From contig NZ_CP159218.1 of the NCBI RefSeq assembly GCF_040438885.1, positions 3,286,001 to 3,350,000 of the forward strand: DNA of 64,000 bases, in the 5' to 3' direction. Positions 10,778 to 20,151 of this stretch are shown here, piece by piece. The notes under the pieces were generated by a model. The model did no database searches, was not told the origin of the DNA, and saw nothing but the letters and a program-made list of their open reading frames with translations. A program made the translations under genes and the position numbers. How positions within the stretch are numbered: position 1 is the first letter of the stretch; each line of letters opens with the position of its first letter. The DNA comes from Nakamurella sp. A5-74. GTDB taxonomy: Bacteria; Actinomycetota; Actinomycetes; Mycobacteriales; Nakamurellaceae.

Positions 10778-11079
10778 TTCGTCCTCTTTCGGTGTGTCTG
10801 GTGGGGTGGAGCTGCGGGCCCCGACAGGTCCTGACAGGGCGATCAGCCCACGGAATCGTCCCGGCCGACCGACTTGAAGATCCGCTGCGACCCCGAGGGC
10901 TCCTGCGAACCTACCCAGGCCGGATCACGGCAGCAAACGGGCCCCCGGCCTGATTGATCGGCAGCCGCGATCACTGCGGCACCGCGCGGTCGATGCTGGA
11001 GGGAGGCCTGACCCGATGCGCCGCTCGAACGGGTTCGCGGCGCCGACCTACGGCGCTGCTGCCCACGCGGTGTGTGCGC
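10778..11079. other. Intergenic, no gene seen
   Basis: About 300 bases between the mihF start and the accC stop, both on the minus strand. Only weak overlapping frames are present. It must contain the mihF promoter, but no convincing -35/-10 pair could be picked. Confidence 0.5.
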
Positions 11080-12414
11080 TCAGGCACGCATCCGGGTGAT
11101 CAGTGCGGTGTCGTAGACACCGGAGATGAACTCCGGATTCTCCAGCAATTCGGCATGGAAGGCGAGGTTCGATTTCGGCCCGGTGACGGTGAATCCCGCC
11201 ACAGCCGCCCTGGCCCTGGCCAGGGCTTCGTCACGGTCCCGTCCGTACACGATCAGCTTGGCCATCAACGAGTCGTACGAAGGGGTGACGGTGGTCCCCG
11301 CGACGTAACCGGAATCGACCCGCACTCCTTCGCCGCTCGGCTCCACCCACGCGGTGATCGCCCCGGGGCCCGGCAGGAAACGCTTGCTGTCCTCGGCGTT
11401 GATGCGCAGCTCGACGGCGTGGCCCACCGGGTCCGCCTCGACGACGCCGGGGTCCTCACCGGCGGCGATCAGCAGCTGCGCACGAACGAGGTCGATGCCC
11501 AGCACGGCTTCGGTGATCGGGTGCTCCACCTGCAACCGGGTGTTCATCTCCAGGAAGAAGAACTCCCGGGTGTCGGGCGCGTAGAGGAACTCGACCGTCC
11601 CCGCGCCGCGGTAGTCGACCGCCTCGCCGGCGGCCCGTGCTGCCTGCAGCAGAGCGTTCCGGACGTCCGATCCCAGGACCGGGCACGGGGTCTCCTCGGC
11701 GACCTTCTGGTTCCGCCGCTGCACGGAACAGTCCCGCTCCCCCAACGCCAGTACCCGTCCGTCCGGCAACCCGAGGATCTGCACCTCGACATGCCTCACG
11801 CTCGGGAAGTAGCGCTCCACGAACACGGATTCGTCGCCGAACAGTCGACCGGCGAAAGCGGTGACGCGCTCGTACTCGGCGGCCATCTTCGCGGGATCGT
11901 CGACCACCGCCATGCCCATCCCGCCGCCGCCGGCGGAGGCCTTGATGATCACCGGGTAGCCGATCTCCTCGGCTGCTGCCGACGCAGCTTCGGCACTCGT
12001 CACCGGATCCTCGGTGCCCGCTGCAACCGGAACCCCGCTGCGTTGCATGAGGTTCCGGGCGGCGATCTTGTCGCCCATCGCGGTGATCGCGGCCGGCGAC
12101 GGTCCGACCCAGGCGACACCGGCATCGATGACGGCCTGCGCGAAGGCGGTGTTCTCGGAGAGGAAGCCGTAGCCGGGATGTACCGCACCGGCGCCGCTGC
12201 TGCGCACCGCGGCCAGCACCGCATCGACGTTGCGGTACGACTCGGCCGGACTGGCCGGCCCCAGCAGCACGGCCTCGTCCGCCTCGGTGACGAACGGCAG
12301 GGAAGCGTCGACGTCCGAATGCACGGCGATGGTGCGCAGTCCCATCTCGCGCGCGGTGCGGATCACCCGTCGGGCGATCTCTCCGCGGTTGGCCACCAGT
12401 ACCGAATCGAACAT
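11080..12414 (-). CDS. accC: Biotin carboxylase (stand-alone AccC-type)
   Basis: 444 residues with GGAG seven bases before ATG. The N-terminal domain starts SVLVANRGEIARRVIRTA. The ATP-grasp domain has the glycine-rich loop SAGGGGMGMAV (about residues 160-170). The catalytic region includes the EMNTRLQVEH motif and the C-terminal biotin carboxylase domain ends normally. It carboxylates biotin on a carrier protein for acyl-CoA carboxylases. Most actinobacterial acyl-CoA carboxylase alpha chains carry a fused biotin carrier domain. This one ends before it, and no carrier or transcarboxylase gene is nearby, so the partner must be elsewhere. Confidence 0.92.
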   Translation of the reverse strand: MFDSVLVANRGEIARRVIRTAREMGLRTIAVHSDVDASLPFVTEADEAVLLGPASPAESYRNVDAVLAAVRSSGAGAVHPGYGFLSENTAFAQAVIDAGVAWVGPSPAAITAMGDKIAARNLMQRSGVPVAAGTEDPVTSAEAASAAAEEIGYPVIIKASAGGGGMGMAVVDDPAKMAAEYERVTAFAGRLFGDESVFVERYFPSVRHVEVQILGLPDGRVLALGERDCSVQRRNQKVAEETPCPVLGSDVRNALLQAARAAGEAVDYRGAGTVEFLYAPDTREFFFLEMNTRLQVEHPITEAVLGIDLVRAQLLIAAGEDPGVVEADPVGHAVELRINAEDSKRFLPGPGAITAWVEPSGEGVRVDSGYVAGTTVTPSYDSLMAKLIVYGRDRDEALARARAAVAGFTVTGPKSNLAFHAELLENPEFISGVYDTALITRMRA

Positions 12415-12533
12415 GGAGCTCCTCTGCTCGGGCGGCGGGTGCGCCGCTGGCGCGCCGGGATGTGGCGCGTATCGAGAACGACGCTAGCGGCCCGGACGCC
12501 GGTGGGCAGCATGCGATGGCGACCGTCAGGGCT

Positions 12534-12685
12534 GCGAACCCGGCGTCCTGGCGACCGTCACGACCGCGAACCCGGCGTCCTGGCGACCGTCACGACCGCG
12601 AACCCAGCGTCCTGGCGACCGTCACGACCGCGAACCCGGCGTCCTGGCGACCGTCACGACCGCGAACCCGGCGTCCTGGCGACCG
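12534..12685. repeat. 32-bp tandem repeat, 4.75 copies
   Basis: Units start at 12534, 12566, 12598, 12630 and 12662, an exact 32-base period. The core is GCGAACCCGGCGTCCTGGCG followed by ACCGTCACGACC. Only single-base differences occur (for example CCCAGC in the third unit). The array fills the gap between the accC start and the permease stop. There are no spacers, so it is not a CRISPR array. Confidence 0.9.
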
Positions 12686-12690
12686 CTGGG

Positions 12691-14241
12691 TCAGCGAGCC
12701 TGGGAGATGTTGCCGGGGGTGCCCTTGCCGATCATGGCGTGCCGACGACCGTAGAAGACGTACACCACAACGCCGACGAGCATCCAGATGCCGAACCGGA
12801 TCCAGGTGAAGGTCACCAGGTTGAGCATCAGCCAGACGCAGAAGATGACCGAGGCGATCGGTAGCACCGGCACCCACGGGACCCGGTAGCCACGCTCCAG
12901 ATCGGGCCGGTTCTTCCGCAGCACCAGGACGCCGATCGACACCAGGACGAACGCGAACAGGGTGCCGACATTGACCATCTCCTCGAGGTCCTTGGTCGGT
13001 ACAAAACCGGCGATCAACGCCACCGCGGCGCCGACCCCGACGGTGATCTTCACCGGAGTTCCGGTGCGCGCGTTGACCTTCGACATCCCACGTGGCAGCA
13101 GACCGTCACGAGCCATCGCGAAGATCACCCGTGACTGGCCCAGCAGCAGCACCATCACCACGGTGGTCAACCCGGCCAGCGCACCGAAGGCGATCACCTT
13201 GGCCGCCCAGCCAACCCCGAGCGCACTGAAAGCCGTTGCCAAGGAGGCCTTCTCGCCACCCAGCTGGTCGTAGCGGACCATCCCGGTGACGACGATCGAG
13301 ACCAGCACGTACAGCACGGTGACGATGGCCAGCGAGCCGAAGATGCCGCGCGGCAAGTCCTTCTGCGGGTTCTTGGTCTCCTCGGCGGCGGTCGCGACGA
13401 CGTCGAACCCGATGAAGGCGAAGAACACCAGCGAGGCGGCCGCGAGGATGCCGAAGGTGCCGAAGTGGCTCGGCGCCACCCCGATCAGCACCTGCAGCAG
13501 CGGCTGGTCGAGCTTGCCGCCGACGCCACCGGCGGCGGGCTGCGACGGCGGGACGAAGGGCACGAGGTTGGACGCCTTGAAGTAGAAGAACCCGACGACG
13601 ATCACCAGCAGGACGACGGCGATCTTGATGGAGGTGATGATCATGTTCACCCGGGAGCTGAGCTTGGTCCCCAGGGCCAGCAGCACCGTCAGTACGGCGA
13701 TGATGAGCACCGCCGCCCAGTCGAAGGCGCCGAACTCGCCGGCGGTGCCGATCGAGGTGCTCATCGCCGAGCCGAACTCGGTGAACAGGTTGCCCAGGTA
13801 GGTCGACCAACCCTTGGCGACGACCGCCGCCCCCAACGCCAACTCCAGCACCAGATCCCAGCCGATGATCCAGGCGACGAACTCACCCAGGGTTGCGTAG
13901 GAGAACGTGTAGGCCGATCCGGCCACCGGGACGGTGGAGGCGAACTCCGCGTAACACATCGCGGCCAGACCGCAGGCGATCGCGGCGATCACGAAGCTCA
14001 CGGTGACGGCGGGACCTGCGGTGGTCGACGCTGTGCGGGCCGCGGTGGTGAAGATGCCGGCGCCGACGACGACCGCCACCCCGAAGACCATCAGATCCCA
14101 GGCGGTGAGGGTCTTCTTGAGCTTGTGGCCCTCGGCCTCCGTGTCCTGCAGGGACTGCTCGATGGACTTCGTGCGGAACCAGGACGAGGACGCTCCGTCC
14201 GAGCCGTCCCGCCCCGGCTTCCGCGCTGCGGTCTGGGACAT
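12691..14241 (-). CDS. APC-family amino acid permease
   Basis: 516 residues starting at ATG 14241 (MSQTAARK); the longer open frame upstream is not supported. After a hydrophilic N-terminus (about 55 residues) there are about 12 membrane helices, with the family's first-helix motif GVAVVVGAGIFTTAA and the FxxFIGFDVVATAAEETKNPQKDLPRGI segment. The pattern is closest to the cationic amino acid transporter-like branch (YfnA/CAT type). Substrate and direction are not readable. The stop codon abuts the 32-bp tandem repeat array. Confidence 0.9.
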   Translation of the reverse strand: MSQTAARKPGRDGSDGASSSWFRTKSIEQSLQDTEAEGHKLKKTLTAWDLMVFGVAVVVGAGIFTTAARTASTTAGPAVTVSFVIAAIACGLAAMCYAEFASTVPVAGSAYTFSYATLGEFVAWIIGWDLVLELALGAAVVAKGWSTYLGNLFTEFGSAMSTSIGTAGEFGAFDWAAVLIIAVLTVLLALGTKLSSRVNMIITSIKIAVVLLVIVVGFFYFKASNLVPFVPPSQPAAGGVGGKLDQPLLQVLIGVAPSHFGTFGILAAASLVFFAFIGFDVVATAAEETKNPQKDLPRGIFGSLAIVTVLYVLVSIVVTGMVRYDQLGGEKASLATAFSALGVGWAAKVIAFGALAGLTTVVMVLLLGQSRVIFAMARDGLLPRGMSKVNARTGTPVKITVGVGAAVALIAGFVPTKDLEEMVNVGTLFAFVLVSIGVLVLRKNRPDLERGYRVPWVPVLPIASVIFCVWLMLNLVTFTWIRFGIWMLVGVVVYVFYGRRHAMIGKGTPGNISQAR

Positions 14242-14465
14242 ACGCCACTCCCTCCGACGGGGCCGGCATCGGCCACCTGTGCGTGTGATCGGGATGACGG
14301 TAGTCCTCGGGGCGCCGCGGCCGCCCGTCGAGGGCGGGCGTGTCCGGTCCGTGCTGACCCGTTCTCCTCCCTGCGACGCGAAATCCACCCCGGGGAGGCT
14401 CCAGGAGATCTCAGCAGCCATTTCGCGCGGGTCCGGAGGCGGCGACCCAGGTTCGGTGCCCCGGG

Positions 14466-15692
14466 TCAGGCAGTCAGTCCGTCCGAGGCGACGAAGATCC
14501 GGCCGTCGCCGGTCACGGTCACCGGGCCGTCGGTGGCCGGTACCCAGACACTGTGGCCGGGCCGGACCGGGAGCTCGGTCCCGTCGGCGGTGTGCGCCTC
14601 GACCTCGCCGCGCACGCCCAGCAGCACCAACGGCCCGTGGTGCTGAAGCGTCACCCCCTCACCGCTCGGACCCACGGCACCCGGGTCCACGACAGCAAGG
14701 CTGAACTCGTCGATGGGCGTCGGATAGCGCCCGACACCCGGTTGCTGCTGTTCCGGCCGCAGCACCGGCACCGGGCCGACCGAGAAGTCCAGGACCCGCA
14801 TCAACTCGGGGACATCGACGTGCTTGGGCGTCAACCCACCGCGCAGGACGTTGTCCGAGTTGGCCATGATCTCGACCCCGGTACCGGAGAGGTAGGCATG
14901 CAGGTTGCCGGCGCCCAGGTACAGCGCCTCACCCGGCTGCAGGGTGATCCGGTTGAGCAGCAACGAGGCGAGCACGCCGGGGTCACCCGGATAGCGCTCG
15001 CCCAGTTCCAGGGCCGTGCGGTACTCGGTGTCGAACTGGCTGCCGCCACGCACCTGTGCGATGCAGGCCGCGAGCACCGAGTCCAGCAGCGGCACCAACA
15101 CCTTGGCCGGCATCGAGATGATCGAGGAGAACAGTGCGCGAGTGCCGTGCTCATCCGGTTGTCCGGCGAGCAGGGGCACGTATCGGTCCAGCTCAGGGGA
15201 GCCGAGCTGGCTGAGCAGCTGCACCGTCACGGCGGGTTCGCGGAACCCGCACAGGGCGTGGAACTCGGTCAGTGCGCAGATCAGCTCCGGCTTGTGCAGC
15301 GGGTCCTTGTAGTTGCGGTGCGCGGATCCCATCGGCACCCGCTCGGCCTGCTCCGCCTCGAACCCCCGGCGGGCCTGCTCCAGCGTCGGATGGGCCTGCA
15401 GGGAGAGTGGCTCGGCCGCGGCCAGGACCTTGAGCAGGAACGGCAGCCGGGACTCGAACCGGGAGGCGACCGCTGCGCCGAGGTGCGCCACCGGGTCTGC
15501 GGCCACGGCGTCCAGCAGCGACACGCCCGCTCCTGCGGCGACCGGCTCCAGGACCGAGGAGTCCCCAGGATGGGCGCCGATCCACAGCTCTGCCTCCGGG
15601 TGGGCGGAGGGCACCTCGCGCTCCTGGAGTTCGGCGATCGCCGTCCGGGAGCCCCAGGCGTAGGGGCGGATCCTGTTGGTCATCAACTGCAC
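14466..15692 (-). CDS. manA: Mannose-6-phosphate isomerase, class I
   Basis: 408 residues from GTG 15692, with GAGGTG nine bases upstream; ATG 15683 is a close alternative. It interconverts mannose 6-phosphate and fructose 6-phosphate. Zinc ligands are visible in LSLQAHPTLEQA (Gln and His), KPELICALTEFHALCGF (Glu) and the C-terminal LHAYLSGTGVE (His), before NSDNVLRGGLTPKHVD. It leads toward GDP-mannose for glycans and lipomannans. It is followed upstream on the same strand by the SIS-like protein, the Trm112-like protein and the phosphomannomutase, as in the mycobacterial Rv3255c-Rv3257c order. Confidence 0.95.
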   Translation of the reverse strand: MQLMTNRIRPYAWGSRTAIAELQEREVPSAHPEAELWIGAHPGDSSVLEPVAAGAGVSLLDAVAADPVAHLGAAVASRFESRLPFLLKVLAAAEPLSLQAHPTLEQARRGFEAEQAERVPMGSAHRNYKDPLHKPELICALTEFHALCGFREPAVTVQLLSQLGSPELDRYVPLLAGQPDEHGTRALFSSIISMPAKVLVPLLDSVLAACIAQVRGGSQFDTEYRTALELGERYPGDPGVLASLLLNRITLQPGEALYLGAGNLHAYLSGTGVEIMANSDNVLRGGLTPKHVDVPELMRVLDFSVGPVPVLRPEQQQPGVGRYPTPIDEFSLAVVDPGAVGPSGEGVTLQHHGPLVLLGVRGEVEAHTADGTELPVRPGHSVWVPATDGPVTVTGDGRIFVASDGLTA

Positions 15693-15818
15693 TGCTCGAG
15701 TCACCTCGTCGTATTCGCGCGTGAACAGAGGCGGCGGGGCCCCATCGGCCTCCACGGTAACCGTGCCCACCTCGCTGCGGTGCCGCCGCAACGGCCGGGG
15801 TGGGTGGTGCAGCGCGCC

Positions 15819-17066
15819 TCAGAGATCGAAGGCGATCCGTACGTCCAGGTCGTCGTCGGACTCGAAGCCCGTGCCCAGGTCGCGTCCGCGGCCATGATCG
15901 GCGCGCAGCTCATCGGACCGGACGGCGCCCAGGGCAGTTCCGCTGCGCCCCAGGCCGTCCGGGTGGTCGATCGGGATCGGCTGCTGCGGCCTGGTCAGAC
16001 CGAGGTAGATCGCCGCGAACGTCCAGCGCACCACGACCGCAAGGGGCGGTCGACGCAGGTCCGGTCCCGGACCGGATCGCCCGACCGGATCGTCGTCGCG
16101 CTCACCCGTGGGCCGGCCACCCGGTGACCGATCGCCCGGTCGTGCGGTCGGTGTCTCGGGTGCGACGACCAGTGCGCCCGGCAGGGAATCGGCGACCGGA
16201 TGCCGCCCGTCGTCGGGCAGCGGCGTCCCCAGCAGCACCGTCAGCACGGCGTCACCGGCCGGATCGTCGTCGGCGAAGATGTCTCGCGGTGCGGCTGCCG
16301 CCCGCAGCACAGCCGGCGACAGCTCGGCTGCGCGGTGCCGCAGGATCGCTGCCGGTTCGGCCGACAGCTCGAACAGCAGCCGGGCCGCGACGCCGGTCAG
16401 CGCGTCGCCGACGGGGTCGCCGCCGACCAGCAGCGGATGCCCGTGCGCCAGGTGCTCGGCCAGGGAGACCGCCGGATTGACGAAGCTCTCGACCGAGGGA
16501 TGGCAGGACAGCGCGACCGCGTCGAGCTCATCGGCCCACTCGGCGGGTCCATCGCCGCCCGCGGGGATCACGCCGCACCAGCGCGCCACCGCGCAGGCCA
16601 GCGCGAGCCGGGTGACCGCCGCCAACGCTTCGGGAACGGCGAGCTGTGGGGGCACCAGCGACACCCCCGGTCCCGGGGCCCCGACGCTCTCGTCGGCCCG
16701 CAGGATCACCGTCGCACCCCGTCGGCCGGCGATCTGCGCAGCACGGGTGGCGACGGGGTCGGCGCGGCGATCGGCGAGCACCACCACCACGTCCAGTGCC
16801 CCCACCCAGGAAGGAATGTCCGGGACCCCGACGACCGGGCACGGGGACCCCGGTCCCGCGAGTGCGGACACCATGGCCACCTCGTCGGCCACCTGGGACC
16901 CGACGATCACGAACGCCCGCGGTCGATCGGGAGCCGGCAGGCTCTCCAGCTGGCCGGCCAGCGACCGCACCTGCGCGCCGATCGTCGCCGCGGCGGGCAA
17001 CAGCCCGGCCCGGTCACGCTCACGAAGTAGGTCGACGTCGTGCAGGACGTCGATCCCGCTGGTCAC
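15819..17066 (-). CDS. SIS-domain-like protein of the manA-manB cluster
   Basis: 415 residues from GTG 17066; its GTGA overlaps the stop of the Trm112-like gene by four bases. The protein resembles the conserved actinobacterial family between manA and the phosphomannomutase gene (mycobacterial Rv3256c, often called TobH-like). That family has a weak sugar-isomerase (SIS) fold: AFVIVGSQVADEVAMVSALAG and LDVVVVLADR strands. A long, low-complexity Arg/Pro/Gly stretch (about residues 320-360) is an insertion. The role is unknown; genetic linkage suggests regulation or assembly in mannose-phosphate metabolism. Confidence 0.8.
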   Translation of the reverse strand: MTSGIDVLHDVDLLRERDRAGLLPAAATIGAQVRSLAGQLESLPAPDRPRAFVIVGSQVADEVAMVSALAGPGSPCPVVGVPDIPSWVGALDVVVVLADRRADPVATRAAQIAGRRGATVILRADESVGAPGPGVSLVPPQLAVPEALAAVTRLALACAVARWCGVIPAGGDGPAEWADELDAVALSCHPSVESFVNPAVSLAEHLAHGHPLLVGGDPVGDALTGVAARLLFELSAEPAAILRHRAAELSPAVLRAAAAPRDIFADDDPAGDAVLTVLLGTPLPDDGRHPVADSLPGALVVAPETPTARPGDRSPGGRPTGERDDDPVGRSGPGPDLRRPPLAVVVRWTFAAIYLGLTRPQQPIPIDHPDGLGRSGTALGAVRSDELRADHGRGRDLGTGFESDDDLDVRIAFDL

Positions 17067-17413
17067 CTCTGCGCCTGCTGTCCGTCGTCCGGAGTCATCG
17101 CCGAGGCTTCGACGGCGCTGCTCTCGGCTGCGCCGACGGGTGTGATGGCGGCGTCGTCGGTGGCCCTGCCGTCGGTGGCCCTGCCGTCGGTGGCCCTGCC
17201 GTCGGAGGAACTGCCGTCGGTGGGACTGCTGTCGATGGCAGCATCGAGCAGCAGCACGGGGATGCCGTCCTGCACCGGGAACCGGCGACCGCACTCGGTG
17301 CAGGTCAACACCTCGGCGTCGGGGTCCTCATCGGTCCCCACCCGCAGCGGCGCGTGGTGCGTGTCGGGACAGGCGAGGACCTCGAGCAGGATCGGATCGA
17401 GTGCGAGCGGCAT
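17063..17413 (-). CDS. Trm112-family zinc-ribbon protein with pentapeptide tail repeats
   Basis: 116 residues from ATG 17413. The N-terminal 60 residues form a Trm112/UPF0434 domain: LLEVLACPDTHHAPL, then LTCTECGRRFPVQDGIPVLL, with one Cys in the first element and a CxxC in the second. Eukaryotic Trm112 activates methyltransferases; bacterial homologues are uncharacterised. The C-terminal half is acidic and Ser/Thr/Ala-rich, including three DGRAT repeats. It overlaps the next gene by GTGA, implying translational coupling within the mannose cluster. Confidence 0.88.
   Translation of the reverse strand: MPLALDPILLEVLACPDTHHAPLRVGTDEDPDAEVLTCTECGRRFPVQDGIPVLLLDAAIDSSPTDGSSSDGRATDGRATDGRATDDAAITPVGAAESSAVEASAMTPDDGQQAQR
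17156..17230. repeat. 15-bp tandem repeat inside the Trm112-like gene
   Basis: Three identical units GTCGGTGGCCCTGCC (17156, 17171, 17186) are followed by two diverged ones. On the minus strand they encode DGRAT repeats and related DGSSS/DGSSP units. The period is a multiple of three, so copy-number change would keep the frame. Confidence 0.8.
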
Positions 17414-17515
17414 GCCGTCCAGTATCCCCCGCCGGCAGGTCGCCGTCACCGGATCGGGGCAGCCGGGCGGCTACCCGAGAACGACACGAACGACGACCAT
17501 CCACCGCTGTACCGC

Positions 17516-18925
17516 TCAGCCGCGGATGATCTCCAGCAGCTCGTCCCGCAACGCCGCCAGCTCGGCGGCGGTCGGGGCCTCCGCGTTCAGCCGCAGCAGC
17601 GGTTCGGTGTTGGACGGGCGCACGTTCGCCCACCGGCCGTCCGGCAGGGTGACCGTCAGGCCGTCGAGCTCATCGAAGGTCGCACCGCGCTCGTCGCCCC
17701 AGGCGTGGATCTTCCCCAGCACCGACGGCACGTCGGTGACGGTCGAGTTGATCTCGCCGGACGCGGCATAACGCTCGTACTCGGCGCCGAGCTCGGACAA
17801 CGGCCGGTCCTGCCCGCCGAGGGCGGCCAGCACGTGCATCGCTGCGAGCATGCCGGTGTCGGCCCTCCAGAAATCGGCGAAGTAGTAGTGCGCCGAGTGC
17901 TCGCCGCCGAAGACGGCGCCGGTGCGGGCCATCTCGGCCTTGATGAAGGAGTGGCCGACCCGGGTGCGGACGGCCGTGCCGCCGCGCTCGGCGATGATCT
18001 CCGGCACGGCGCGCGAGGTGATGAGGTTGTGCAGCACCGTCGCACCGGGGTGCTTGGCCAGCTCACGGGCGGCGACGAGAGCGGTCACCGCGCTCGGCGA
18101 TACCGGTTCCCCCTGTTCGTCGATGACGAAGCAGCGATCGGCGTCGCCGTCGAAGGCGAGCCCGATGTCCGCGCCGACCCGCTTCACCTCGGACTGCAGA
18201 TCGACCAGGTTCTTCGGGTCCAGTGGGTTGGCTTCGTGGTTGGGGAAGCTGCCGTCGAGCTCGAAGAACAGCTCGTCGATGGCGAGCGGCAACTCGCCGA
18301 GCACGGCAGGCACCGTGTAGCCGGCCATCCCGTTACCGGCATCGACCACGACGTGCAGCGGACGGATCTGCGACAGGTCCACCAGGGAGTTGAGCAGCTC
18401 GGCGTATTCACTCAACACGTCCCGGGTGGTGGTGGTACCGGGCACCGCGGCCGGCTCCGGTCCGTCGCCGGCGAGCACGGCCTTGGCGGTGTCGCGGATC
18501 CAGGCGAGCCCGGTCTCCAGGCTGATCGGTACCGCACCGGCGAGGCAGGTCTTGATGCCGTTGTAGGTGGCCGGGTTGTGCGAGGCGGTGAACATCGCGC
18601 CGGGCAGGTCGAGCGAACCGGACGCGAAGTAGAGCATGTCGGTGGATCCGAGACCAGCCATCACCACGTCGACGCCGGTGCTGGTGACGCCCTCGGCGAA
18701 CGCACCGGACAACTCGGGCGACGAGTCGCGCATGTCGTGGGCGATGACGACCTCACGGGACGCAGTCGCGCCGTCCGGCAGCGTGCCGTCCTGGTCGGAG
18801 ACGAAGCGACCGAAAGCCACCCCGAGGGCACGGCACAACTCGCTCGTCAGCTCGTCGGAGACCAACCCGCGGATGTCGTAGGCCTTGACGATGCGGTCGA
18901 GTACGTGGGCGTCGGGAACGGTCAC
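17516..18925 (-). CDS. manB: Phosphomannomutase / phosphoglucomutase
   Basis: 469 residues from GTG 18925 (AGAGGA upstream); the frame is open to 19378 but that part overlaps the DUF3499 gene. It interconverts mannose 6- and 1-phosphate (and often the glucose forms). Landmarks: the phosphoserine loop FTASHNPATYNG, the magnesium loop AFDGDADRCF, the sugar-binding GGEHSAHYYF, and the phosphate-binding RPSNTEPLLRL. All catalytic residues are present. It works one step after manA toward GDP-mannose. Confidence 0.95.
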   Translation of the reverse strand: MTVPDAHVLDRIVKAYDIRGLVSDELTSELCRALGVAFGRFVSDQDGTLPDGATASREVVIAHDMRDSSPELSGAFAEGVTSTGVDVVMAGLGSTDMLYFASGSLDLPGAMFTASHNPATYNGIKTCLAGAVPISLETGLAWIRDTAKAVLAGDGPEPAAVPGTTTTRDVLSEYAELLNSLVDLSQIRPLHVVVDAGNGMAGYTVPAVLGELPLAIDELFFELDGSFPNHEANPLDPKNLVDLQSEVKRVGADIGLAFDGDADRCFVIDEQGEPVSPSAVTALVAARELAKHPGATVLHNLITSRAVPEIIAERGGTAVRTRVGHSFIKAEMARTGAVFGGEHSAHYYFADFWRADTGMLAAMHVLAALGGQDRPLSELGAEYERYAASGEINSTVTDVPSVLGKIHAWGDERGATFDELDGLTVTLPDGRWANVRPSNTEPLLRLNAEAPTAAELAALRDELLEIIRG

Positions 18926-19047
18926 GATGTGTCCTCTCGTGGACCGGCCGCCGCGACCTGCGCAGTCGGGGTCCATCACAGTTACGGGTTCGAAAGCTAC
19001 GGAGTTCGATCGAAAACGCGAGCGAAGAAACCCTAACGCGTCGCGTG

Positions 19048-19395
19048 TCAGTCCTCGGGAAAGCGCAGAACGCGGAGGTGCCCGCGACGACCGGTGACCA
19101 CCGGCGAAGGCTCCTGCGTCCGCTCGGCACGGCCGGCCTCGCGCACCGCATCCGCAAGCGCCTCGAGATCGTCGACGCGCGGGCCGGTGAGCAGATCGGT
19201 GTCCGGACGCACGATCTCCCAGCCCTGCGGAGCGGTCAGCCCGAGGGCGTGGTCGCCGCACAGGTCGTACGAATGGGGTTCTGCGGCGGTGGCCAGTGGG
19301 CCGACGACTGCCGTCGAGTCGGCATAGGCGTAGGTCAGGGTCGCCAATGCGGGATTCTGGCACCCGGAACGGGAGCAACGTCGGACTCTGGCCAC
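19048..19395 (-). CDS. DUF3499 family protein
   Basis: 115 residues from GTG. It starts ARVRRCSRSGCQNPALATLTY, a short zinc-ribbon-like half, with a second pair in LCGDHALGL. This matches the DUF3499 family, present as mycobacterial Rv3258c at the same place next to the phosphomannomutase gene. Function is unknown. The C-terminal tail is charged and probably flexible. Confidence 0.85.
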   Translation of the reverse strand: MARVRRCSRSGCQNPALATLTYAYADSTAVVGPLATAAEPHSYDLCGDHALGLTAPQGWEIVRPDTDLLTGPRVDDLEALADAVREAGRAERTQEPSPVVTGRRGHLRVLRFPED

Positions 19396-19525
19396 AGCGA
19401 AACGCTAGCCGACGCCCAGCCCCGTCCGAGCGACGGCACGCCGGGACCGGCGGCGTCCGACCGGTCGACCCCGGTACCGTCCACCCGGCCTTCGTCGGAT
19501 GTGATGACCTGGATCGGCGACCGGT

Positions 19526-20092
19526 TCAGTGGTCCTCTGGTTCGCCCAGCACAGCGGCCACCTGTTCCCGCAGCAGGTCGAGGATCAAATCCTCCAGGTC
19601 TTCCGGATCGGTGGAACGATGCTCGATCGGGCGGCGGTAGACGATCACCCTGGCCCTGGTCGGTCGGCCCCGCCGGTCGACACCCGGGCCCACGAAACGG
19701 GTCAGGGGGACCTCGCCGTCCAGAACCGCATCAACGGCGTTCGTACCGGAGGCGTCGGCGGCAACCGGGGGTACCTCGTCGACGGCGAACTCGAGCGATT
19801 CCAATCGGGAGCCGAACACCTGCTCGAGGTCGTCGACCGCATGCAGGACTGCGTCGTCGAACCGCTCGGACCTGGTGCGCGCCAACGGAACCCGACCGGA
19901 CAGCAGCGGCCGACGCAGGCCCCGCCCTCGCCGGTCGTGCCGGTCGCGTCGCACCCGCGCTTCGTCGACGGTCGGGACGACGGGGTCGGCACCGCCGGCG
20001 GTTCCCGCGTTCACCGCCGCGCGACGTCGCTCGTCACCGCCGGCGGACCTGGATGCGACGGGACGATCGGGGATCGGGGGTACGGATGCCAT
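19526..20092 (-). CDS. Zincin-like protein with lost HExxH motif
   Basis: 188 residues. After a long Arg-rich disordered N-terminus comes the zincin_1/DUF1025 fold: FDDAVLHAVDDLEQVFGSRLE, VDEVPP, PLTRFVGPGVDRRGRPTRARVIVYRRPIE, then LEDLILDLLREQVAAVLG. Ordinary members have HExxH in the last helix; here it reads REQVA, so no zinc protease activity is expected. The gene holds the place of mycobacterial Rv3259 next to whiB. It may act as a binding protein. Confidence 0.75.
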   Translation of the reverse strand: MASVPPIPDRPVASRSAGGDERRRAAVNAGTAGGADPVVPTVDEARVRRDRHDRRGRGLRRPLLSGRVPLARTRSERFDDAVLHAVDDLEQVFGSRLESLEFAVDEVPPVAADASGTNAVDAVLDGEVPLTRFVGPGVDRRGRPTRARVIVYRRPIEHRSTDPEDLEDLILDLLREQVAAVLGEPEDH

Positions 20093-20151
20093 GATGGCCG
20101 CAGTCTAAGCGGCACCTCCGGCCGGTGACGCCGGGTCTGCCGATGCGCGGA

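Noticed and set aside
12534-12685. Possible CRISPR array
   Set aside because: The 32-bp units are contiguous with no spacers and there are no cas genes.
10954-12864. 636-codon plus-strand frame over accC and the repeat
   Set aside because: Antisense to a clear biotin carboxylase; the repeat only keeps it open.
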